From: UBA11524 sp051886675
GTDB taxonomy: Bacteria; Bacillota; Clostridia; Christensenellales; Aristaeellaceae
Length of the DNA stretch: 12,640 nucleotides
Assembly: GCA_051886675.1 (NCBI GenBank)
Contig: JBJEYH010000285.1
Span: 1-12,640 of the forward strand
Direction of reading: 5' to 3'
A model generated the notes under the pieces. It worked only from the letters and a program-made list of their open reading frames with translations. It was not told the DNA's origin and ran no database searches. Positions 6,666 to 11,997 of the stretch are shown in pieces (the stretch's first letter is position 1; every line of letters starts with the position of its first letter). The translations under genes were made by a program, and so were the position numbers.

Positions 6666-7687
6666 TACTTAACGGTCCCTTCTCCGATGGTCTCGGCTTT
6701 CTTTTCCTTCATGTCCAGGTACTTGTTGATGGCGAAGGTCTGCACCATGGCGATCAGGTTGCTCGTCACCCAGTAGAGGGAGAAGGACGCGTTGGAGGTG
6801 GAGCAGATCCACAGTGAGAAGATTGGGAAGAACCACTTCATGAAGGTATTGGTGCCCTGCGCGGAGGGATTGCTCTTGGGATCGGACTCCGGCTGGCCGG
6901 CGTTCTGCAGCTTGGTCATGAGGAACTGGGACACCGCGGACATCAGCGGCAGAATGTACAGGCCGTTGAAGTTCTTGGCCACGCTCACGGTGGTGAAGAT
7001 CAGGTTGAAGCTGAAGCCCGGCATGTTGGCCACATGCTCCATGTAGGCGGGCATCTGCGCCATGGTCTGGTACACGACGCTGATGGACGTCTGCAGGTTT
7101 TCGCCGAAGCTCTCGTAGGTCACGATGTAGCCGGTGGCCGCGGCGATGTTCTCGTTGATCAGGGCGAGGGTATCGGCGGGCAGGGCGGCGATGGCGCTCT
7201 GCCAGATATCCTTGGGCACCTGCTGGAGGATGCTCTGGCTGGGCCAGGCGGCGGAGAAGGGGCTGTCAGGCATCCAGACGTTCTTGATCCACAGCCAGCC
7301 CTCCAGCACGGGGGTCTTGCCCTGCAGGATGTCGAAGGTCTGCTGCACCACCTGCTCGTTGGCGATCATGCGCATGGCCGCGAACATGGCGAAGAGCACC
7401 GGCATGGTCAGCAGCATGGGCAGGCAGGAGGAGAGCGGGTTGATTTTCTCCTTGCGGTACAGCTCGCTCATCTTCTGGTTCAGCTTGTCCTGATCCTTGG
7501 CGTACTTCTTTTGAAGGGCGTTGATCTGGGGCTGGAGCTTGGTGGTCTTGCGCATGGAGACGCGGCTCTTGTAGTCGAAGGGCATCAGCAGCATGCGGAT
7601 GAGCAACGTGAAGATGACCATCGACCAGCCGTAGCTGCCCACAATGGAATAGATACCGTCCAGGATACCTTTGAGGAACGCATTCAT
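6665..7687 (-). CDS. yidC: Membrane protein insertase YidC/Oxa1 family
   Basis: A 340-residue polytopic membrane protein that inserts and folds membrane proteins alone or with SecYEG. TM1 is about 18-36 and has the groove arginine (R31 in TLLIRMLLMPF). A charged cytoplasmic coiled-coil pair follows (about 40-85), TM2 about 88-106, and later membrane segments near 241-258, 282-299 and 301-320. There is no lipobox cysteine at the N-terminus, unlike Bacillus SpoIIIJ/YqjG. Roughly 80 residues (141-222) between TM2 and TM3 are extra relative to the short Bacillus forms and should be extracellular. The start ATG at 7687 is 8 bases past the yidD stop; the AAGGA site is 12 bases away, a little far. 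The frame stays open upstream through yidD, but that part is a shadow. It is coupled to khpB downstream. Confidence 0.96.
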   Translation of the reverse strand: MNAFLKGILDGIYSIVGSYGWSMVIFTLLIRMLLMPFDYKSRVSMRKTTKLQPQINALQKKYAKDQDKLNQKMSELYRKEKINPLSSCLPMLLTMPVLFAMFAAMRMIANEQVVQQTFDILQGKTPVLEGWLWIKNVWMPDSPFSAAWPSQSILQQVPKDIWQSAIAALPADTLALINENIAAATGYIVTYESFGENLQTSISVVYQTMAQMPAYMEHVANMPGFSFNLIFTTVSVAKNFNGLYILPLMSAVSQFLMTKLQNAGQPESDPKSNPSAQGTNTFMKWFFPIFSLWICSTSNASFSLYWVTSNLIAMVQTFAINKYLDMKEKKAETIGEGTVK

Positions 7688-7695
7688 GGTGGGGA

Positions 7696-7938
7696 TCAGT
7701 CCTTCCTTAGGGTCGTGAGAGGATCTTCGGGCACCGGATCGTAGCCGCCCCTGCTGAAGGGGTTGCACCGCAGGATGCGCCATGCCGCAAGCCGCGTGCC
7801 CTTCAGCGCGCCGTAGCGCTCGATGGCCGTGACCGCGTACTGCGAGCACGTCGGAAAATACCGGCAGCAGGGCTTGCGCTTGCGGGGGCTCAGCTCCCTT
7901 CGGTAGAAGCGGATGAGCCCCAGAAGGATGCGTTTCAT
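7696..7938 (-). CDS. yidD: Membrane protein insertion efficiency factor YidD
   Basis: An 80-residue protein in its usual place between rnpA and yidC. It contains the family core FYRRELSPRK, CRYFPTCSQYAVTAIERYG and RILRCNPFSRGGYDPVP, including the conserved cysteines. YidD acts at the membrane and aids insertion by YidC. The ATG overlaps the rnpA stop codon by one base (TGATG), so translation is likely coupled; no strong ribosome-binding site of its own is visible. Eight bases separate it from yidC. Confidence 0.95.
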   Translation of the reverse strand: MKRILLGLIRFYRRELSPRKRKPCCRYFPTCSQYAVTAIERYGALKGTRLAAWRILRCNPFSRGGYDPVPEDPLTTLRKD

Positions 7939-8294
7939 CAGGCGCGATTCCCTTCCTTCGCCCCGGCGGGGTCCAGCGCGCCCTGCTTGCGCAGCAGGTA
8001 GCGCATATCCCTTTGCAGGGACTGGAAGGTGGCCTCCGCGGCCGACGGCCTGGCTACGATGACGTACAGTCCGGTTTTCACGTCCCCCAGGTAGGGCCGG
8101 AAGCATTCGCGCAGGCGGCGCTTGACCCGGTTGCGGGTCACGGCGTTGCCCACCTTCTTGCTGACGGAAAAACCGACCTGCGTGCTTCTGCCCTTGGCGT
8201 AAAGCATGACCAGGTCGCGACAGGCGACGCTCCGTCCGCGGCGGTACACGTACTGGAACGCCCTGTTTTTTTGCAGCCGATAACGTCTCTCCAT
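7938..8294 (-). CDS. rnpA: Ribonuclease P protein component
   Basis: A 118-residue basic protein that binds the RNase P RNA and assists 5' tRNA processing. It begins MERRYRLQKNRAFQYVYRRG and carries the signature RNRVKR at 54-59 within NAVTRNRVKRRLRE, plus GFSVSKKVG. The ATG at 8294 has AAAGGAT seven bases upstream; the ATG nine bases earlier lies too close to that site, and the longer upstream frame is not homologous. It is downstream of rpmH by 152 bases, which contain a hairpin with a short U-run, and it overlaps yidD by one base. Confidence 0.96.
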   Translation of the reverse strand: MERRYRLQKNRAFQYVYRRGRSVACRDLVMLYAKGRSTQVGFSVSKKVGNAVTRNRVKRRLRECFRPYLGDVKTGLYVIVARPSAAEATFQSLQRDMRYLLRKQGALDPAGAKEGNRA

Positions 8295-8370
8295 GGGTTC
8301 CATCCTTTTGACACGGGGTCGTGGTCGATCCTCGGGGGGAAAGGGAGGCTCTCGCCGCCCATATACGAGG

Positions 8371-8414
8371 AAAAGCCCGCCCCTGCACAGCATGGATATG
8401 CTTCGGGCGGGCTT
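8371..8414 (-). terminator. Attenuator-like hairpin between rpmH and rnpA
   Basis: AAGCCCGCCC (8373-8382) and GGGCGGGCTT (8405-8414) form a perfect 10-bp stem. Inside the loop is a second small stem, AGCAT/ATGCT. Read on the minus strand the outer stem is followed by TTCC, making a short CTTTTCC U-run with the end of the stem. It begins 33 bases after the rpmH stop, so partial termination could let L34 be made in excess of RnpA. The structure is seen; the effect is inferred. Confidence 0.7.
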
Positions 8415-8446
8415 CATCCACAGTCAGTGGGTCAGCCGGCGGGCGA

Positions 8447-8581
8447 TCACACCGTCAGCTGCTTGCGGCCGCGGCGACGGCGGGCAGCCAGCACACGGCG
8501 GCCGTTCTTGGTGGACATACGGGCACGGAAGCCGTGCACCTTGCTGCGCTGACGCTTCTTGGGCTGGTAGGTACGGAACAT
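8447..8581 (-). CDS. rpmH: Ribosomal protein L34 (bL34)
   Basis: A 44-residue, strongly basic protein beginning MFRTYQPKKRQRSKVHGFR and containing RMSTKNGRRVLAARRRRGRK, which is diagnostic for L34 of the large ribosomal subunit. GAGGAG lies 8 bases before the ATG. It is the first gene of the rpmH-rnpA-yidD-yidC-khpB block and has a consensus promoter about 70 bases upstream. Confidence 0.97.
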   Translation of the reverse strand: MFRTYQPKKRQRSKVHGFRARMSTKNGRRVLAARRRRGRKQLTV

Positions 8582-8609
8582 GGTCAACACTCCTCACAGT
8601 TTTCGTCAA

Positions 8610-8628
8610 TCGGGAAGAGCCTTCCCGA
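8610..8628 (-). promoter_or_regulatory. Hairpin in the rpmH 5' leader
   Basis: TCGGGAAG and CTTCCCGA form a perfect 8-bp stem with a 3-base loop in the short leader between the promoter and the ribosome-binding site (8590-8595). It has no U-run on the minus strand. It could stabilise the message or take part in feedback control; this is inference. Confidence 0.5.
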
Positions 8629-8650
8629 ATCGCTACAATACAGCCTTTAC

Positions 8651-8679
8651 ATTATACCTGAGGGCGCCCGCCTTGTCAA
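8651..8679 (-). promoter_or_regulatory. Consensus sigma-A promoter of rpmH
   Basis: On the minus strand, TTGACA (8679-8674), a 17-base spacer, then TATAAT (8656-8651): both boxes match the consensus perfectly. The expected start near 8644 gives a leader of about 62 bases. Strong expression fits a ribosomal protein gene. Confidence 0.93.
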
Positions 8680-8692
8680 GGTGGGATTGACA
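8674..8692. promoter_or_regulatory. Inverted repeat covering the rpmH -35 box
   Basis: TGTCAA (8674-8679) and TTGACA (8687-8692) form a perfect palindrome with a 7-base centre. One arm is the -35 box of the rpmH promoter. It could be a protein-binding site or simply a second -35-like hexamer facing the other way; no -10 fits at the right spacing to the right. Confidence 0.35.
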
Positions 8693-8695
8693 CTT

Positions 8696-9072
8696 TTCTT
8701 CCCGCGGGGCTTCACCTGCGGTGGTTGCGCACCGGGCCGCGGAGCATGTCCCCCGCCTGCGCCGCGAAGGGCAGCGGCATGCGGATGATCTCCCCCGCCA
8801 CGCCCAGGGTGTCGAGGTGCTCGCCGGTCTTCTCCCGCAGGAAGGGGGTCGCCTGCACCTCCCGCACGCCCGCGGGCGTCATGCTTCTTCCCGCGGGGCT
8901 TCACCTGCGGTGGTTGCGCACCGGGCCGCGGAGCATGTCCCCCGCCTGCGCCGCGAAGGGCAGCGGCATGCGGATGATCTCCCCCGCCACGCCCAGGGTG
9001 TCGAGGACCTCGCCGGTCTTCTCCCGCAGGAAGGGGGTCGCCTGCACCTCCCGCACGCCTGCGGGCGTCATG
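8696..9072. repeat. Direct tandem duplication of the U32 gene 3' end (189-bp period)
   Basis: Bases 8696-8883 and 8885-9072 are the same sequence with three differences (8818-8819 TG versus 9007-9008 AC, and 8871 C versus 9060 T). The copies are adjacent, with one base (8884) between them. The right copy is the true C-terminal coding end of the U32-family gene plus 16 bases after its stop; the left copy is an orphan. The period is a multiple of three, but because the stop codon is copied too, the protein is not lengthened. Confidence 0.97.
8712..8882 (-). pseudogene. Orphan copy of the U32 C-terminal coding region
   Basis: This is the left copy of the tandem duplication: 57 codons from an ATG (an internal methionine in the parent, within MTPAGVREVQ) to a copied stop. 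It would encode 56 residues identical to the parent's tail except for Val to His in EVLDTLG. The GGAAG four bases before the ATG is a poor ribosome-binding site. It is most likely a dead by-product of duplication sitting between the U32 stop and the rpmH promoter; translation cannot be ruled out. Confidence 0.8.
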
Positions 9073-10136
9073 ACCTCCAGCGTATCCCCGGCGAAAAAGC
9101 GGTTCTTCAGCAGGATCCGCGCGCCCTCCCCGGGCCCGGCGTCCTCCACGATCCGCCCCACGTACTCCCGCGCCTGGTGGAAGCCCTCCGCACCCCCCGG
9201 ATTTTCCGGCGCGCCCAGGGCAAAGCCCGTGTCGCTCTCCCGATGGCTGGCGCAGCCCAGCTCCGCCATCAGCCCCGGCAGCGCCGCACGGAAGGCGTCC
9301 TCCCCTTCCGCCAGCAGATCCAGCCCCCGCCGGTAGGCCCCCGTCACCACCGCCACGTAGTATTCCGTCTTCATCCGGCCCTCGATCTTCAGGCTGGCCA
9401 CGCCCGCGTCCCTCAGCTGCGGCAGCAGGGGCATCAGGTTCAGATCCTTCGCCGAGAAGATGTACGTGCCGTTCCCGTCCTCGGCGACGGGAAGGTATTC
9501 CCCGGGACGCTTCTGCTCCATCACCGCGTACTGCCAGCGGCAGGGCTGCGCGCAGGTCCCCTGGTTGCCGCTGCGGCCCGTCAGCGCCGCGGACAGCAGG
9601 CATCGCCCCGAATAGGCCATGCACGCCGCCCCATGCACGAAGGTCTCCAGCTCCACGCCCTCCGCCGCCTCGTGGATGGCGCGCATCCGCCCGATGCTCA
9701 CCTCCCGCGCCAGGATCACCCGCTGGCATCCCAGCCCCCGGTAGTGCCGCACCGCCGCGCTGTTGACCGTGCTGGCCTGGGTGCTGACGTGGATGGCCAG
9801 CTCCGGCACCTGCTCCCGCAGGGTGACAATCGCCCCGATGTCGCTGACGATGGCCGCGTCCACGCCGATGTCCCGGGCCAGCTGCGCCGCCGCCGTGAAC
9901 CCCGCCAGCTGATCGTCAAAGGGCAGGATGTTCATGGTCAGGTAGAATTTCTTCCCGGCGGCGTGGGTCAGGGCCACCGCCTCCCGCAGCTGACATTCGT
10001 CAAAGTTGCCCGCGAAGGCCCGCAGGCCGTAATCCTTCATGCCCCCGTAGACCGCGTCCGCCCCGAAGTGCAGCGCGGCGCGCAGGGCGTCCATCGTGCC
10101 CGCAGGACAGAGAAGCTCCGGCGTTGCTGCTGCCAT
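8901..10136 (-). CDS. U32-family protein, probable tRNA/rRNA hydroxylation enzyme (TrhP/RlhA type)
   Basis: A 411-residue protein. It starts with the family's ELLCPAGTMDALRAALHFGADAVYGG and has the U32 signature ETFVHGAACMAYSGRCLLS at about 165-182. Four cysteines (172, 179, 195, 199; the last two in GTCAQPC) fit the iron-sulfur site described for TrhP and RlhA. Members once called peptidase or collagenase are now linked to hydroxylation of tRNA U34 (TrhP) or 23S rRNA (RlhA); I infer TrhP because the Bacillus homologues yrrN/yrrO lie near mltG (yrrL), as here. The methyltransferase gene yrrM/trmR that lies between them in Bacillus is absent. The ATG is 2 bases past the mltG stop, so the two are co-transcribed. 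The 3' end is tandemly duplicated downstream, with no terminator before rpmH. Confidence 0.9.
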   Translation of the reverse strand: MAAATPELLCPAGTMDALRAALHFGADAVYGGMKDYGLRAFAGNFDECQLREAVALTHAAGKKFYLTMNILPFDDQLAGFTAAAQLARDIGVDAAIVSDIGAIVTLREQVPELAIHVSTQASTVNSAAVRHYRGLGCQRVILAREVSIGRMRAIHEAAEGVELETFVHGAACMAYSGRCLLSAALTGRSGNQGTCAQPCRWQYAVMEQKRPGEYLPVAEDGNGTYIFSAKDLNLMPLLPQLRDAGVASLKIEGRMKTEYYVAVVTGAYRRGLDLLAEGEDAFRAALPGLMAELGCASHRESDTGFALGAPENPGGAEGFHQAREYVGRIVEDAGPGEGARILLKNRFFAGDTLEVMTPAGVREVQATPFLREKTGEVLDTLGVAGEIIRMPLPFAAQAGDMLRGPVRNHRR

Positions 10137-10138
10137 GG

Positions 10139-11323
10139 TTATTCAATCCCCCGGGCTTCGTCGTATTTCTGCCACAGCGGCGCGTAGATCGCCACGGCCT
10201 GCTCGTGCTCCTGGAGGGTCTTGGAGAAGTGCAGCTCGCCGCTCTCCGGATCCTTGGCGCAGAAGTAGAGATAATTTTCCGCCACATAGGTTTCGTCCGG
10301 GTAGAGGGCGGCGTTGATGGCCTCCTCCGAGGGGTTGCAGATGGGCCCCAGGGGCAGCCCCGTCACCTGATAGGTGTTGTAGGGGCTGGAGGTGGCCAGG
10401 TCGCCGCTGTCCAGGGCCATCTTCATCACGCCGGTGACGTAGTGGATGGTCACGTCGCTCTGCAGCTTCATGCCGGCCTTCAGGCGGTTGTGGAACACGG
10501 CCGATACCTTGCGCATGTCGGAGGAACCGGCTTCCTTCTCGATCATGCTGGCCAGGGTGAGGATCTCATCCATGGTGAAGCCCATGTCCGCGGCGGCGTC
10601 CTGGCTGTCGGCGGGGAAGGCCCGCTCCGTCTGGGACAGCAGGCGGCGGATGATATCCTCGTTGCTGGCGGTGACGTACACCTCGTAGGTGTTGGGGGAC
10701 AGATAGCCCTCCAGCACGTACCGGCGCTGGGCGGCATTGGGGGTGGCCAGCACGTCGGCAATGTAGTAGTAGTCGCTGAAGCTCTCGCCCGTGCGGCACA
10801 GGTCAAGGAAGCCTTCCCTGTCGGTGATCACGCCGTCCGCATAGAGCCTGTCCGCGAAGTCCTCGATCGTCCAGCCGGGAATCATGGTGATGTTGCGCAC
10901 AATGGGATTGCCATCGCCCCGGGTCAGCTGATCGGCGATCTGCTGCATGGTCATGGTGCGGTTGAGCTGGTAGGAGCCGGACTGGATCTTCTGCCCCATG
11001 CCGGCAAAGTCGCAGTAGTACTTGAACACCGTCTTGCTGCGGATGAGGCCGGCCTCCTCCAGGTTGGTGGCCACGCGGGTCAGGCTCTGGCCGCTCTCCA
11101 CGGTGAAGGGCACGTCGGAGGCGTCCTGCAGGTCGGTGGGGGCCAGAAACCGGTCGTACACGGCGTTCCAGGCGCTGGTCAGCAGACCCGCCACCACCAG
11201 CAGGGACGTCAGCCCCACCAGCAGCGGCCGCAGAATCCGCCACAGCCCGCTGTACCAGTAGGGGCCGTACTCCCGCTCGTCCCGCATGGAGCGGTAGGTA
11301 TAGTCGCGCTTGTTTCTCCTCAA
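10139..11323 (-). CDS. mltG: Endolytic peptidoglycan transglycosylase MltG
   Basis: A 394-residue membrane-anchored protein that cleaves nascent glycan strands and sets their length. A charged cytoplasmic tail (1-28) precedes one membrane segment at about 31-52. A LysM-like region follows (PFTVESGQSLTRVATNLEEAGLI, 72-94). The YceG catalytic domain has LEGYLSPNTYEV at 204-215, ASMIEKEAG with the catalytic glutamate at 262, FHNRL at 277-281, LQSDVTIHY at 287-295 and NTYQVTGLPLGPICNP at 316-331. The start is TTG at 11323: AAGGAGG lies 9 bases upstream, and the translation begins with the basic tail expected here. It is 31 bases downstream of the YlbF-family gene and 2 bases before the U32 gene. 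Confidence 0.95.
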   Translation of the reverse strand: MRRNKRDYTYRSMRDEREYGPYWYSGLWRILRPLLVGLTSLLVVAGLLTSAWNAVYDRFLAPTDLQDASDVPFTVESGQSLTRVATNLEEAGLIRSKTVFKYYCDFAGMGQKIQSGSYQLNRTMTMQQIADQLTRGDGNPIVRNITMIPGWTIEDFADRLYADGVITDREGFLDLCRTGESFSDYYYIADVLATPNAAQRRYVLEGYLSPNTYEVYVTASNEDIIRRLLSQTERAFPADSQDAAADMGFTMDEILTLASMIEKEAGSSDMRKVSAVFHNRLKAGMKLQSDVTIHYVTGVMKMALDSGDLATSSPYNTYQVTGLPLGPICNPSEEAINAALYPDETYVAENYLYFCAKDPESGELHFSKTLQEHEQAVAIYAPLWQKYDEARGIE

Positions 11324-11332
11324 GGGGGAATT

Positions 11333-11339
11333 CCTCCTT
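11333..11339 (-). promoter_or_regulatory. Ribosome-binding site supporting a TTG start for mltG
   Basis: AAGGAGG on the minus strand lies 9 bases before TTG at 11323. The first ATG in frame is at codon 13 and has no comparable site, so TTG is the likely start. Confidence 0.75.
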
Positions 11340-11354
11340 CCGGGCAGGGGGCGG

Positions 11355-11702
11355 TCAGTTCACGCCGGGCAGCTGCATGTCGATATCCGCCGCGTCGGTG
11401 ATGATCCTGAAGATATCCGCCAGGGCCTGCTGCAGGCGCATTTCCGCCAGCAGATACTGCGACACCTCCGTCTGGGCAAACAGCACCGTCGTGATGCCCG
11501 AAAAGCGCTGCATGTCGGTGCTGTCGGGCTGCTGGCCGGCCATGGCGGCCATCTGCAGGGATACCTGCAGCTTGCGGTACTCGCGGATGAGGGCAGCGGT
11601 GGTTTCGTCCTGCATGACCTCCTCCTTCAGGCGGTGGTAGGTCCGGTATTCCTCGCTGTCCCGGATGGCCCGGGCCAGGCTGTGGGCGGCGCTGTATTCC
11701 AT
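11355..11702 (-). CDS. YlbF/YmcA family regulatory protein
   Basis: A 115-residue, mainly helical, soluble protein. The pattern SLARAIRDSEEYRTYHRLKEEV, then ALIREYRKLQ, is typical of the Com_YlbF family. In Bacillus subtilis YlbF, YmcA and YaaT form a complex that modulates RNase Y and so mRNA maturation, competence and biofilm formation. Which paralogue this is cannot be decided. Its ATG has AGGAG 8 bases upstream. It sits 31 bases before mltG and downstream of the RNase J gene, a place that suits a link to RNA decay, although a terminator and 295 bases separate it from rnj. I see only a weak promoter-like TTATAG just upstream. Confidence 0.87.
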   Translation of the reverse strand: MEYSAAHSLARAIRDSEEYRTYHRLKEEVMQDETTAALIREYRKLQVSLQMAAMAGQQPDSTDMQRFSGITTVLFAQTEVSQYLLAEMRLQQALADIFRIITDAADIDMQLPGVN

Positions 11703-11845
11703 GGGCGTATCTCCTGCCTTTCACTGGCTATAACGTTGGAAGGGGCGGGTTTTCATCCCCCGGCAGAGAAAAAGGACGGCCTGACGAAAAGCCGCCCGGT
11801 GCTTCAAATCCCCGGAGGCGCCGGAAGGGCCGCGGCCCCCTCGAT

Positions 11846-11884
11846 CTGCAATCGTATCCTGCAATCGTATCCGGCAATCGTATC
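11846..11884. repeat. Three tandem copies of a 13-bp repeat
   Basis: CTGCAATCGTATC occurs twice and CGGCAATCGTATC once, head to tail at 11846, 11859 and 11872. It lies in the non-coding gap between rnj and the YlbF-family gene. The function is unknown; a protein-binding array or a simple slippage product are both possible. Confidence 0.9.
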
Positions 11885-11914
11885 CGGCGGGTCTGCCGGC
11901 GGGGCGGATCCTTC

Positions 11915-11956
11915 CATCCTTCCGAAGCCGGGAGCTACGCGGAGGGCGGAAGGATG
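11915..11956. other. Long inverted repeat in the rnj-ylbF gap
   Basis: CATCCTTCCG (11915-11924) and CGGAAGGATG (11947-11956) form a perfect 10-bp stem around a 22-base loop. The octamer ATCCTTCC is also repeated directly at 11909 and 11917. There is no U-run after the stem on either strand, so it is not a standard terminator. It is adjacent to the rnj terminator. Confidence 0.7.
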
Positions 11957-11964
11957 CCTGACTC

Positions 11965-11988
11965 AAAAAAGTGGCCGAAGCCACTTTT
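11965..11988 (-). terminator. Intrinsic terminator after rnj (shared hairpin, UUCG loop)
   Basis: On the minus strand, AAAA GTGGC-TTCG-GCCAC is followed by six T residues, beginning 9 bases after the rnj stop. Stem and loop are identical to those after khpB and differ by one loop base from that after rex. Confidence 0.94.
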
Positions 11989-11997
11989 CTGACTGCC

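Noticed and set aside
4905..6776. Plus-strand frame of 623 codons
   Set aside because: It is antisense to the kinase and khpB genes; its Gly/Leu repeats mirror the Pro/Lys/Glu linker of KhpB. No ribosome-binding site or family match.
8413..8422. DnaA-box-like TTCATCCACA near rpmH
   Set aside because: A single copy with a mismatch to the TTATCCACA consensus; no cluster of boxes or AT-rich unwinding region is present, so an origin is not supported.
8647..9729. Minus-strand frame of 360 codons with internal protein repeats
   Set aside because: It is an alternate phase of the U32 gene; the apparent protein repeat is the 189-bp DNA duplication read out of frame.
8721..11401. Two overlapping long plus-strand frames (8721-10187 and 10124-11401)
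   Set aside because: They are shadows of the U32 and mltG genes on the other strand; no domain signature, and composition is of antisense GC-rich type.
11725..11755. Promoter for the ylbF-like gene
   Set aside because: TTATAG is -10-like, but the only -35 candidate (TGAAAA at 16 bases) is poor, so I did not list it as a feature.
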